Shown: one piece after another, positions 37,320 through 45,469 of the stretch
How positions within the stretch are numbered: position 1 is the first letter of the stretch
How the letters are laid out: the number at the start of each line of letters is the position of its first letter
Origin: Fodinibacter sp963800505
Lineage (GTDB): Bacteria > Actinomycetota > Actinomycetes > Actinomycetales > Dermatophilaceae
Direction of reading: 5' to 3'
Length of the DNA stretch: 64,000 bases
Assembly: GCA_963800505.1 (NCBI GenBank)
Contig: CAWDBL010000013.1
Coordinates: 62,001 to 126,000, forward strand
Program-made: the position numbers and the translations under genes
The notes under the pieces: model-generated
Told to the model about the DNA's origin: nothing
Seen by the model: the letters and a program-made list of their open reading frames with translations, nothing else
The model's database searches: none

Positions 37320-37631
37320 ATGACCACCGCCGCACCCGAGTCGACGCAGGAGCGCCCCGTCGACGGCACGCCGGATGCCGGTGCGCCCGACGCCGAGCCG
37401 CGTCGCCGCCGGCGCCCGGGCCGCCTCTCGCTCGCCGGCAGCGCGTTGGGTGTCGCCTTCGGTGCGATGAGCGTGACGCCGTTGCTGGTGCCGCGGGGCT
37501 GGTACGTGCAGGGGGTGCTCACCGGCCTGGCGGCCGTCAGTGCGCTCCTGGGTGGCTGGCTGGGCCGCTCGTGGCAGGACGAGCAGATCGCCGCCATCGA
37601 GCAGGCGATCAGGGGCCTGCCGTACGGGTGA
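37320..37631 (+). CDS. Small membrane protein of unknown function
   Basis: 103 residues, 22 bp after lysX, ATG with CAGGAG upstream. Polar, Pro/Arg-rich first 35 residues, then two hydrophobic stretches (LAGSALGVAFGAMSVTPLLV and GVLTGLAAVSALLGGWLGR). Distance suggests co-transcription with lysX. The 3' end overlaps the convergent alpha/beta-hydrolase gene by 23 bp. The two-helix segment is like the start of larger alpha/beta-hydrolase or transglutaminase membrane proteins, so it may be a remnant; no function is visible. Confidence 0.7.
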   Translation: MTTAAPESTQERPVDGTPDAGAPDAEPRRRRRPGRLSLAGSALGVAFGAMSVTPLLVPRGWYVQGVLTGLAAVSALLGGWLGRSWQDEQIAAIEQAIRGLPYG

Positions 37632-38511
37632 GGCAGGCGCGCACGGCGCGGGCGACGGCATCCGGGGCGTCGAGCATGACGAGGTGGCCGGAGTCGACGT
37701 CCGTGCGCACCGTGCCGGCACCGAGCACGGCGGCGCGGTCGGTCATCCGGCGCAGCCAGCTCCGCCGCCGGCGGTGGGTCAGCCGACCGGTCCGGGCCGC
37801 CACCACGAGCTGCACCGGCACGTCGGGCAGCGGGTGGTCTTCGGCGAGCGCGAGGAGGTCGCGGGCGTCGTCGCCGACGGCTGCCAGCTCGGCCACGGTC
37901 GCCTCGAGCTGGGCCGGCTGCCCGTAGGCCGTGGCCAGCGCGCGGTGTGCGTGCGCGGATGCCGGCCGGGTGGTGCCCCCGACGATCATGACGCCGGCTG
38001 CGAGGCCCGGCGCGACGCCCGCCAGCCAGGGGCGCCCCGCGACCCAGGCGGCCCAGGTCGCCGCGGGTCCGCCGAGCTGCAGCCGGGTCGCCTCGAACTG
38101 CGGGTCGGAGGCGTCGACGAGCACGAGGCCGCGCACCAGCTCGGGTCGCGTGCGGGCCAGGCCCTCGGCGAACAGCCCCCCGTGCGAATGGCCGACGACG
38201 ACCACCGGGTCGGTCATGGCGCCGGGGTGGGTCGCCGCGAGCACGGCCGCCAGCAGGTCGACGCCCTCGGGGAGGTCGACCGCGCGGTGCCACGGGGTGG
38301 ACCCGCCCATCCCCGGGCGGTCGAAGAGCACGCACCGCACGTCGGGCAGCCGGGCGGTCACCGGGTGCCAGAGGTCGAGGGGGAGCCCCAGGCCCGAGCT
38401 GAACAGCGCCGTCACCGGCGCGTCGGGGTGGTGCACCTCGACGCGCAGGGTGGCTCCGGGGTGGCCGGGCACGTCGACGAGCAGGTGCTCGGTGGCCAGG
38501 GTGGTCCTCAC
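37609..38511 (-). CDS. Alpha/beta-hydrolase
   Basis: 300 residues from the GTG at 38511 (the open frame reaches 38970 but lacks family sequence there). Fold landmarks: LFSSGLGLPLDLWHPVTARL, VRCVLFDRPGMGGST, the nucleophile elbow GHSHGG, and the histidine loop in VDSGHLVMLDAPDAV near the end. No signal peptide. Could be an esterase, haloalkane dehalogenase-like or epoxide hydrolase; the oxyanion pattern SG-L-G is typical of generic esterases. Divergent from the TPR gene, convergent with the small membrane protein gene. Confidence 0.87.
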   Translation of the reverse strand: MRTTLATEHLLVDVPGHPGATLRVEVHHPDAPVTALFSSGLGLPLDLWHPVTARLPDVRCVLFDRPGMGGSTPWHRAVDLPEGVDLLAAVLAATHPGAMTDPVVVVGHSHGGLFAEGLARTRPELVRGLVLVDASDPQFEATRLQLGGPAATWAAWVAGRPWLAGVAPGLAAGVMIVGGTTRPASAHAHRALATAYGQPAQLEATVAELAAVGDDARDLLALAEDHPLPDVPVQLVVAARTGRLTHRRRRSWLRRMTDRAAVLGAGTVRTDVDSGHLVMLDAPDAVARAVRACLTRTAGP

Positions 38512-38658
38512 CCGCGCGAGCCTAGAGCCGCGGGCTGGGCGGTTGCTGGGCGCGTGCCGGCGGCGTGCTGGCGACGTGCCGGGCACCCGCGGCACCGGGC
38601 GCGGGTCGGTGGCACCGGCATCCGGAATCGGGGGTGGCGATGTGGTGTTGTGGAGCCC

Positions 38659-39048
38659 ATGACCACTCCCGGCTCCGACATGGCCGAGCGCTACGAGCGC
38701 GCTCGCGGGCTGTTCGAGCACGGCGAGTACCAGGCCGCGGCCGAGGCGCTCGCCACGCTCGTCGACGAGAGCGCCCTCGCGCCGCCGCTGCACGGCACCA
38801 CCGAGCTGCGGCTGCTGCTGGCCCGCTCGTACTTCCACTCCGCCCAGCTCGGCCGCGCCGAGCGGGTGACCCGGGCGATCCTGGCCGACGTGCCCGACGA
38901 CGCCTACGCCAACCTCGTGCTCGGCCGCACCCTGCAGCGCCAGGGCCGGCACGGCGAGGCCAAGCCGCACCTCGCGATGGCCGAGCTGCTCGGCGGGTAT
39001 GCCGGGTCGGGTCGCCTGCCGCGCGAGGACCGGGGCGCCGACGGGTGA
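38659..39048 (+). CDS. Tetratricopeptide-repeat protein
   Basis: 129 residues. Two to three TPR-like helix pairs are seen: ARGLFEHGEYQAAAEALATLV, LLLARSYFHSAQLGRAERVTRAIL and NLVLGRTLQRQGRHGEAKPHLAMAE. It is a scaffold for protein contacts. The stop overlaps the GTG of the LLM-hemerythrin gene by 4 bp, so the proteins are probably made together and may interact. Confidence 0.82.
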   Translation: MTTPGSDMAERYERARGLFEHGEYQAAAEALATLVDESALAPPLHGTTELRLLLARSYFHSAQLGRAERVTRAILADVPDDAYANLVLGRTLQRQGRHGEAKPHLAMAELLGGYAGSGRLPREDRGADG

Positions 39049-40709
39049 CCGACTACGGCCACGGGCTGGAGTTCGGGCTGTTCCCCTCGCCCGACGCGGC
39101 CTCGGCGCAGCACGTGCTCGAGCTGGCCGCCGTGGCCGAGGTCAGCGGGCTCGACCTGCTGACCGTGCAGGACCACCCGTACCAGGCGCGTCACCTCGAC
39201 GCCTGGACGCTGCTCTCGGTCATCGCGGCCCGCACCTCGACCCTGCGGGTCGCCCCCAACGTCGCGAACCTGCCGCTGCGCAACCCCGTCGTGCTCGCCG
39301 GGTCGGTGGCCTCGCTCGACATCCTCAGTGGGGGTCGGGTCGAGCTCGGCATCGGCACCGGCGCCTTCTGGGACGCCATCGAGGCGGCCGGCGGGGTGCG
39401 GCTCGCGCCGGGGGAGGCGGTCGACGCGCTCGAGGAGGCGATCGGCGTCATCCGGGCGATGTGGGCGGGCTCGGGATCGGTGCGCCTCGACGGGGCGCAC
39501 CACCGGGCGCGAGGTCTGCACTCGGGGCCGGCGCCGGTGCACCCGGTGGGCATCTGGGTGGGTGCCTACAAGCCGCGGATGCTGCGGCTCACCGGGCGGC
39601 TCGCCGACGGCTGGCTGCCGAGCTCGGGGTATGCCGGACCGGAGACGCTCGGCGAGCACAACGCGCGGATCGACGGGGCCGCGATGTCGGCCGGGCGGGC
39701 GCCCGAGGCGGTGCGGCGGCTCTACAACGTGTCGGGGACGTTCGGGTCGGGTGGCGGCTTCCTGCGCGGGCGGCCCGCGGACTGGGCCGAGCAGCTCGCC
39801 GCGCTCACCCTCGAGCAGGGCATGGCCACCTACATCCTGGGCACCGACGACCCCGACGACGTGCGGCGCTTCGGCGAGGAGGTGGCGCCCCTGGTGCGTG
39901 ACCTCGTGGCGGCCGAGCGCGAGCGCCGTGCGGTGGCGCCGGCGGATGCCGTGCCACCGGATGCCGTGCCGTCACCTCCCGCGGACATGGGCTCAGCGTC
40001 CGGGCACACGGCCACCACGACGAGCGAAGCAGGTTCTCCCGCAACCACATCCAAGTCCACGCGAACTGCCGCAGCCGCGCCCACGTCCAGCGCGTTCGCG
40101 GACGTGGTCGTGCCGACGCCCGACGACGGGACCCGGCTCACCGGCATCCTGCCGTGGGACGAGGCGAGCCGGCCGGCCTACCCCGTGCGGCCCGACCCGG
40201 CGGAGCAGGCGGCCTACGGCCCGGCCCAGCTGGCGGTGCCGCGGCACCTCATGGAGGTGCACGACCACCTGCGGGCCGAGCTGACCCAGGTGCGCGACGT
40301 GGTCGAGCAGGTCGTGCGCGGGCACCTCGCGGTCGGGTCGGCCCGGTCGGCGGTGAACGCGATGACGATGCGCCAGAACAACTGGACGCTCGGTGCCTAC
40401 TGCGAGTCCTACTGCCGCATCGTCACCGGCCACCACGGGCTCGAGGACACCGGCATCTTCCCGCACCTGCGCGCGAGCGACCCCGACGCGCGCCCGGTGA
40501 TCGACCGGCTCGAGGAGGAGCACGAGGTGATCCACGACGTGCTCGACGACGTCGACCGGGCGCTCGTGGCCCTCGTGAGCGACGAGCCCGGCGCCCTCGA
40601 CCGCCTGCAGCGCGTCGTCGACCTCCTGACCGACACGCTGCAGTCGCACCTGGCCTACGAGGAGCGCGAGCTGCTCCACCCGCTGGCCCGCCACGGCTTC
40701 TACCGCTGA
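39045..40709 (+). CDS. LLM-class flavin oxidoreductase fused to a hemerythrin-like domain
   Basis: 554 residues from the GTG overlapping the TPR stop. Residues about 1-300 are an LLM TIM barrel (FGLFPSPDAASAQHVLELAAVAEVSGLDLLTVQDH, LRVAPNVANLPLRNPVVLAGSVASLDILSGGRVELGIGTGA). A disordered linker of about 80 residues rich in Ala, Thr, Ser and Pro follows. Residues about 395-554 form a four-helix hemerythrin/HHE domain with the iron ligands in VHDHLR, HHGLEDTGIFPHL, EEEHEVIHDVL and HLAYEERELLHPL. One protein therefore combines a flavin or F420 oxidoreductase with an O2/NO-sensing or iron-binding module. Substrate unknown. Both halves are intact. Confidence 0.9.
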   Translation: MTDYGHGLEFGLFPSPDAASAQHVLELAAVAEVSGLDLLTVQDHPYQARHLDAWTLLSVIAARTSTLRVAPNVANLPLRNPVVLAGSVASLDILSGGRVELGIGTGAFWDAIEAAGGVRLAPGEAVDALEEAIGVIRAMWAGSGSVRLDGAHHRARGLHSGPAPVHPVGIWVGAYKPRMLRLTGRLADGWLPSSGYAGPETLGEHNARIDGAAMSAGRAPEAVRRLYNVSGTFGSGGGFLRGRPADWAEQLAALTLEQGMATYILGTDDPDDVRRFGEEVAPLVRDLVAAERERRAVAPADAVPPDAVPSPPADMGSASGHTATTTSEAGSPATTSKSTRTAAAAPTSSAFADVVVPTPDDGTRLTGILPWDEASRPAYPVRPDPAEQAAYGPAQLAVPRHLMEVHDHLRAELTQVRDVVEQVVRGHLAVGSARSAVNAMTMRQNNWTLGAYCESYCRIVTGHHGLEDTGIFPHLRASDPDARPVIDRLEEEHEVIHDVLDDVDRALVALVSDEPGALDRLQRVVDLLTDTLQSHLAYEERELLHPLARHGFYR

Positions 40710-40746
40710 CCGACCCCCACAAGGGACCTGACCCCGGCTACCGCTT

Positions 40747-40774
40747 GGTAGGTGGGCCGATCGGAGCACCTACC
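40747..40774. terminator. Hairpin after the LLM-hemerythrin gene
   Basis: GGTAGGTG (40747-40754) pairs with CACCTACC (40767-40774), loop of 12 nt that itself contains CCGATCGG. Sits 38 nt past the stop codon. A small overlapping dyad CTACC-GCTT-GGTAG lies at 40739-40752. Likely rho-independent-type terminator without T-run. Confidence 0.5.
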
Positions 40775-40812
40775 GCGCCGTAGCCGACGCCACGTCGGCC
40801 AGACCCGCAGCC

Positions 40813-40949
40813 GGATGCCGTCGGCTCGGGTCGTTGCTCCCGGCACGGGTCCGTACTCCCGTTGCGTGCCGCTGCAGCAGCACGAATCCGGAGCAACGAC
40901 ACACATCCGGAGCAACGACCCGAGCCCGCAACGGCCGTACACGGCATCC
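40813..40949. repeat. Nested inverted repeat in the gene-free stretch
   Basis: Arms from outside in: GGATGCCGT (40813-40821) with ACGGCATCC (40941-40949); a 16-bp exact pair CTCGGGTCGTTGCTCC (40825-40840) with its complement at 40909-40924; a second copy of CCGGAGCAACGAC at 40888-40900; and a tip dyad at 40865-40884 (CGTGC-C-GCTGCAGC-A-GCACG). The 40710-41182 stretch (473 bp) shows no credible gene: six frames give only short Arg/Pro-rich runs. It could be a remnant mobile unit, a structured RNA or a site for protein binding. Confidence 0.6.
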
Positions 40950-40988
40950 CACCGCGCAGCGGTCAAGGAACAGCGCCACCCAGCCGAG

Positions 40989-41024
40989 CGACCCTGCTGT
41001 GACCTATTGGTCGATGTGGGGACG
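40989..41024 (+). repeat. 36-bp palindromic element, copy B
   Basis: Same 6-6-4-4-4-6-6 plan as the other copies: left arm CGACCC (one change), core GTGACCTATTGGTCGAT identical to copies at 50195 and 50249 at almost every base, right arm GGGACG. Lies in the gene-free stretch upstream of the GMC oxidoreductase. Confidence 0.75.
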
Positions 41025-41182
41025 GCAGCCGGTGGCCCACCACGTGAAGCATCCGGACCTCCGTCCGCGACCCTCTCGCCCGGGGCGGCCTTCGACACCT
41101 CTTGCCGCTGTGGCTCGGCCTGTGGTTGCGTGAGCGCACCGTCCACGCCGCTCGGCGAGGCATCCACGACGAGGTGGGATCC

Positions 41183-43015
41183 ATGGGCTCGACGTACGAC
41201 TACGTGATCGTGGGAGCGGGGTCGGCGGGCGCGGTCGTCGCCGCCCGGCTGACCGAGGACCCGGACGTGCGGGTGTGCCTCCTCGAGGCCGGGGGCCCAC
41301 CTCCACCGGCTGAGCTGATGCCGGCGGCGGTGGCCTCGCTGCAGAACGACCCCAGCACCGACTGGATGTTCACGGGCGACGCCGGAGGGGTCGGCAAGGG
41401 CCTGGTCGGCGGCCGGATGATGGTGCCCCGCGGCAAGATGCTCGGCGGCAGCTCGGGCATCAACTACATGGCCTACGTGCGGGGCCACCCCGGCGACTTC
41501 GACGCCTGGGCGGCGGGAGGGGCGCCGGGCTGGTCCTACGAGGAGGTGCTGCCCTACTTCCTCAAGGCCGAGGGCTTCGTGCACAGCACCGAGCTGCACC
41601 CCGACCTCGACGCCCACAGCGACGACGGGCCGGTGGGGGTGTCGGTGCGCGAACCGGTGCTCCCGGCATCCACCCAGTTCGTGGAGGCGGCGGGCAGCAC
41701 CGGGCTCAAGCAAGGCGACTACAACGGCCGCGACCGTCGGGAGCCGCAGGGCGTGGCCTCGTTGTTCCAGACGACGACTCGAGCCGGCAAGCGCAGCTCG
41801 ACCTTCCACGCCTACCTCGAGCCCGCGATGGAGCGGAAGAACCTCACCGTCGTCACCGGCGCGCTCGTCGAGCGCATCATCCTCGAGGGCGACGGGGACG
41901 CTCTGCGCGCCACGGGGGTGCGCTACCGCACCGTCGACGGCGGAAGCGAGGAGGTTCTTGCCGGCACTGAGGTGGTGCTCTGCGCCGGGGCCATCGGGTC
42001 GCCGCACCTCCTCATGCTGTCCGGGGTCGGTGCGCGTGAGGCGCTGGCCGACGTCGGGGTGGACTGCCTGGTGGACCTGCCGGACGTCGGGCAGCACCTC
42101 AAGGACCACCTGCACACCCCGCTGATGTTCGCCGCCGACGGCATCGGCGAGACCATGTCGGAGATCGCGATGTCCCTGGGCCCGGACGCGCTGCGGGCGC
42201 CTGCGGGGCCCCTCCCGGCCGACCCGGCGGACGACGTCGACCTCCCCGAGCCGTTGGCGGCCGCCAAGGCGGAGGCGGAGCGCCGCCTGGTCGAGTGGTT
42301 CACGACCGGCCGCGGTCTCGCGTCGTCCTCGCTGTACGACGCGGTCGCGTTCTACTCCACCGGTCTCGGTGACGAGCACACCCACGACGCCCAGATCGGC
42401 TTCCTGGCCTGCGGCTACACCCCCGCGATCTGGGAGTACGTCTTCCGCATCCCGGCGATGGCCTTCTTCGACGACCCGGAGGCCTTCCTCGACCCCACTC
42501 GTGGGCAGGTCGTCCTCCTGCCCAACCCGGTGCAGCCCCACTCGGAGGGCTCGGTGACCCTCGCCAGTGCCGACCCGGCCGTCGCCCCGCGCATCGACCT
42601 CAACTACCTCGCCGACCCGCACGACGTCGTGGTCATGGTGTCAGTGATCCACAAGGCGCTCGAGATCGCCTCGGCCTGGCCCGGCGGCGGGCTTGGCGAC
42701 CCGGTCATCCCGCCGCACCTGGCGTTGGCCCACGGACACGAGAGCGGCAGCGAGCCGAGTGACGCGCTGCTCGAGGACCTGGCCCGCCACTACGCGTTGA
42801 CCGTGTACCACCCGACCTCGACCTGCCGGATTGGCGAGGTGGTCGATGCGCGGCTGCACCTGCTCGGGGTCACGGGTCTCCGGGTGGCCGACGCGAGCGT
42901 CATGCCGAACATCGTCAGTGGCAACACCAACGCCGCCGCGATCATGATCGGCGAGAAGGCGGCCGAGCTGATCGCGACCGAGCACGGTGTACGCCTGCAC
43001 CAGCTGGTCGGCTGA
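41183..43015 (+). CDS. GMC-family FAD oxidoreductase (choline dehydrogenase-like)
   Basis: 610 residues; ATG with GAGGTGGGATCC upstream, preferred to a longer frame from 41102. N-terminal Rossmann GxGxxG in DYVIVGAGSAGAVVAARL, the GMC signature around LGGSSGINYMAYVRGHPGDFDAWA, and the conserved C-terminal substrate region HPTSTCRIGEVVDARLHLLGVTGLRVADASVMPNIVSGNTNAAAIMIGEKAAELI. His in HPTST is the catalytic base. It is about 60-80 residues longer than typical choline dehydrogenases because of an insertion rich in Ala/Pro (about 42150-42300). Oxidises an alcohol group; substrate unknown. Confidence 0.93.
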   Translation: MGSTYDYVIVGAGSAGAVVAARLTEDPDVRVCLLEAGGPPPPAELMPAAVASLQNDPSTDWMFTGDAGGVGKGLVGGRMMVPRGKMLGGSSGINYMAYVRGHPGDFDAWAAGGAPGWSYEEVLPYFLKAEGFVHSTELHPDLDAHSDDGPVGVSVREPVLPASTQFVEAAGSTGLKQGDYNGRDRREPQGVASLFQTTTRAGKRSSTFHAYLEPAMERKNLTVVTGALVERIILEGDGDALRATGVRYRTVDGGSEEVLAGTEVVLCAGAIGSPHLLMLSGVGAREALADVGVDCLVDLPDVGQHLKDHLHTPLMFAADGIGETMSEIAMSLGPDALRAPAGPLPADPADDVDLPEPLAAAKAEAERRLVEWFTTGRGLASSSLYDAVAFYSTGLGDEHTHDAQIGFLACGYTPAIWEYVFRIPAMAFFDDPEAFLDPTRGQVVLLPNPVQPHSEGSVTLASADPAVAPRIDLNYLADPHDVVVMVSVIHKALEIASAWPGGGLGDPVIPPHLALAHGHESGSEPSDALLEDLARHYALTVYHPTSTCRIGEVVDARLHLLGVTGLRVADASVMPNIVSGNTNAAAIMIGEKAAELIATEHGVRLHQLVG

Positions 43016-43023
43016 GCGAGGCC

Positions 43024-43962
43024 TCAACCCACGGACACCCGGACGGTCCCGATAACTGCCCGGTGGTCGGAGCAGGGCGAACCGCTGCAGGAGGGGATGT
43101 CCAGGGAGTCGGCCGAGTAGGAGCCGACGACGTGGTTGGCACGCACGAGGATCAGGTCGATCTTGGCCGACTGGCCGCACAGGCCGCCGCGAGTGCCGGG
43201 CGTCGTCGCCTCGCCGTAGCCCGGGCATCGCGGGTCGGTGTCGTCGAGCTCCCGATAGGCACCGGTGTTGGACGCGTTCTGGGCGGTGGCGACGGCCGGG
43301 GGGTACCAGGGGTCGAAGCTGCGGTAGTGCGGCTGCGCGTTGAGGTCGCCCGCGAGCAGGACGGTGTCGCCCGCGGCGTTGAACGCCTCCAGCCGCCGGC
43401 GCACCTCGGCCAGCTGGGTCACGTTGATCCTGCGGCCGTCGATGACCGTGCTGTCCGGCGTGATGTGGCTCGTGCAGAAGCGCAGGTGTCCACGCGAAGC
43501 CAAGGGGGCGCACAGCAGCCTGCGACCCTCCGAGGTGCCGTCGGACGGGAGGGTGTAACGGTTCGCCGCGCCCAACGGCGCCGTGCTGAAGATCGCGAGC
43601 CCGAACGCCTGACCGCCGCACAACCGGCTGCCCTGCCGCTCGAACCGGGCGAAGTCGGTGGGGTCGTCGGGCCAGCCGGCGGCCCGCAGGCTCGCCACGA
43701 TGGCCCGGTACTGGTCCTCGCACAGCTCGTTGAGCGCCACGAGCTGCGCCCCCGAGCTCTGGATCGAGCTGCTGACCGTGGGCACCAGCTCGTCGGCCAC
43801 GGACCCTCGGTGCATGGCCCAGCCGGCCACGTTCCACGTGAACACGGTGTACGAGGCGGTCATGGTGGCCCGCGCCGGCCAGGCCACCCCCACGGCGACC
43901 GTCACTGCCGCGACGAACCCGACCAGGGCTCGACGTGCCGCTCGTGCTCGGCGCGGCGTCAT
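43024..43962 (-). CDS. Secreted endonuclease/exonuclease/phosphatase (EEP) family protein
   Basis: 312 residues from ATG at 43962; an upstream ATG at 43983 has no better ribosome site. Residues 1-35 form a signal peptide (RALVGFVAAVTVAVGVAWPARA). EEP fold motifs: FTWNVAGW, the metal-binding Glu in LVALNELCEDQ, catalytic LLAGDLNAQPH, and the SDHRAVIGTV end. Many secreted actinobacterial members are DNases or sphingomyelinase-like phosphatases; the exact one is not clear. Cysteines in the middle may form disulfides in line with export. Convergent with the GMC oxidoreductase gene, 8-bp gap. Confidence 0.9.
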   Translation of the reverse strand: MTPRRARAARRALVGFVAAVTVAVGVAWPARATMTASYTVFTWNVAGWAMHRGSVADELVPTVSSSIQSSGAQLVALNELCEDQYRAIVASLRAAGWPDDPTDFARFERQGSRLCGGQAFGLAIFSTAPLGAANRYTLPSDGTSEGRRLLCAPLASRGHLRFCTSHITPDSTVIDGRRINVTQLAEVRRRLEAFNAAGDTVLLAGDLNAQPHYRSFDPWYPPAVATAQNASNTGAYRELDDTDPRCPGYGEATTPGTRGGLCGQSAKIDLILVRANHVVGSYSADSLDIPSCSGSPCSDHRAVIGTVRVSVG

Positions 43963-44124
43963 GCCGAATGGTCCCACCCGCATGCACCCCGTGGCACGGG
44001 TCCGACGGCCGCGGGTGGCCGGCTCGGGCGCGTGGGCGCCGCGAGTGCGGGTGCACCTTGGAGCGCCTGGGGCGCTGCGAATCTGGTGTGGTGGAGGGGT
44101 AGGCAACGACGGGGAGGCACGACA

Positions 44125-44428
44125 TGCACCCTGCTGAACCACATGCTCCAGACGCAGCAGTACTTCGTGGGGTCGGCCCGCGGTGAGGACGTGGCGCCGC
44201 CCTCGGGGGAGCCGCCGCACCTGCTGGGAGACGACCCCGTGGACGACTTCCGGAACGCCCGGGCCGTGACCCTCGGTCATCCACGGGCGCTTCACCGACG
44301 AGCAGCGCGCCGGAATCTTCGGCCCGGAGCTGCCCGTCGAGGACGGCGCGTCGGCGCAGGACCGCCTCCTCGCCTACGCCGGTCGATCACCGGTCGAACT
44401 GCCAGGGCTCGGTAGCGTCGCCACATGA
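44125..44428 (+). pseudogene. Remnant of a mycothiol-dependent DinB-type (TIGR03086) gene
   Basis: Two fragments of one family stand in different frames. Frame of 44125: TLLNHMLQTQQYFVGSARGEDVAPP-SGEPPHLLGDDPVDDFRNA, the N-terminal helices of TIGR03086 metal-binding DinB/maleylpyruvate isomerase-like proteins. From about 44276 the other frame reads VIHGRFTDEQRAGIFGPELPVEDGASAQDRLLAYAGRSP, the family's C-terminus. The first about 40 residues are missing, and roughly 80 internal residues are lost at the junction near 44260-44276, which also shifts the frame. Ends TGA at 44428, overlapping the next start. Non-functional in all likelihood. Confidence 0.75.
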
Positions 44429-44877
44429 CCGAGCACCACCCCGCATCGCTGCGGCACCTCGACGACGACGACCTGGCACTGGTGGAGGCCGCCCGGCAGG
44501 TGATCGACGCCGCCACCGACGCCGGCCCGGGGGAGGACGGCATCCACACCATGGGAGCCGCCGTGCGGGCCGACGACGGGCGGGTCTTCGTCGGCGTCAA
44601 CCTCTACCACTTCACCGGCGGGCCCTGCGCCGAGCTCGTCGCCCTCGCCACGGCCCGCGCCGGAGGCGCACGACGCATCACCACGATCGTCGCCGTCGGC
44701 AACCACGGTCGCGGACCCGTCGGCCCGTGTGGTCGCGACCGGCAGGTGCTCTTCGACCAGCACCCCGGCATCCGGGTCATCCTGCCCACGCCGGGCGGGC
44801 CGCGCAGCGTGAGCATCGAGGACCTGCTGCCGATGGCGACCGCCTGGTCGTTCGAGCAGGGCTCCGAGATGGCTTGA
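44425..44877 (+). CDS. Cytidine deaminase-like protein, third zinc ligand changed
   Basis: 150 residues from ATG. CDA fold: the first zinc motif is C-A-E (GGPCAEL, Cys68 ligand, Glu70 proton shuttle), and the second P-C-x-x-C is PCGRD (Cys102, Asp105), so the second cysteine is an aspartate. VNLYHFTGGPCAEL has the usual N-x-Y/F loop. Proteins like this include cytidine and blasticidin-type deaminases. Substrate unclear because the substitution is unusual; Asp may still bind zinc. It begins inside the last codons of the pseudogene upstream. Confidence 0.8.
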   Translation: MTEHHPASLRHLDDDDLALVEAARQVIDAATDAGPGEDGIHTMGAAVRADDGRVFVGVNLYHFTGGPCAELVALATARAGGARRITTIVAVGNHGRGPVGPCGRDRQVLFDQHPGIRVILPTPGGPRSVSIEDLLPMATAWSFEQGSEMA

Positions 44878-44890
44878 ACCGCAGCAGATC

Positions 44891-45469
44891 TCAGGCCGCG
44901 TGGGCGGCCTCGAGCGCGAGGAGGTGCTCCTTGGCGGCCGGCCCACCGGCATACCCGCCGACGCCGCCGGATGCCGGGAGCACCCGATGGCACGGCAGCA
45001 CGATGCACAGCGGGTTCGCGCCGAGCGCCGTTCCCACCGCCCGCGCCGCACCCGGGTGCTCCACGGCCGCGGCCAGCACGGCATACGTCGTGCGCTCGCC
45101 GTAGCCGACCCGAGCCGCCAGCCCGCTGAGCACCTCGCGCTGGAACCCCGACGCCAGGGCCAGGTCGGCCCGCACGTCGACCGACCGGGCCGAGCCGGCC
45201 AGGTAGGCCGCGAGTGCGCGGCGCGCGGCATCCGTGGGGGACGGGTGCCGCAGCACCCGTGGGCTGACGGCTGCGGCGATGCGCTGCAGCCAGCGGTCCT
45301 CGGATGCCGTGTCGCCGGCATACGCGCACGTCACCACCGCGCCGTCGTCGCGCACGGCCACGAGCAGCCGCCCGACCTCGGTGTCCTCGAGCACGTAGGA
45401 GACGTCGGTGGGCTCGAGCACGGGCGGGCCCGCCAGTGGTGGGTCGAAGGTGGCGAAGGGGTTGGTCAT
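44891..45469 (-). CDS. ogt: Methylated-DNA-protein-cysteine methyltransferase
   Basis: 192 residues from ATG at 45469. Removes O6-alkyl groups from guanine by transfer to its active-site cysteine, in IVLPCHRVLPASGGVGGYAGG (PCHR). The upstream part FQREVLSGLAARVGYGERTTYAVLAAAVEHPGAARAVG is the DNA-binding wing. N-terminal 80 residues are the Ogt/Ada pseudo-nuclease part. Its start overlaps the stop of the sigma factor gene (ATGA), a known actinobacterial pairing, so its expression is probably tied to that sigma factor. Confidence 0.93.
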   Translation of the reverse strand: MTNPFATFDPPLAGPPVLEPTDVSYVLEDTEVGRLLVAVRDDGAVVTCAYAGDTASEDRWLQRIAAAVSPRVLRHPSPTDAARRALAAYLAGSARSVDVRADLALASGFQREVLSGLAARVGYGERTTYAVLAAAVEHPGAARAVGTALGANPLCIVLPCHRVLPASGGVGGYAGGPAAKEHLLALEAAHAA

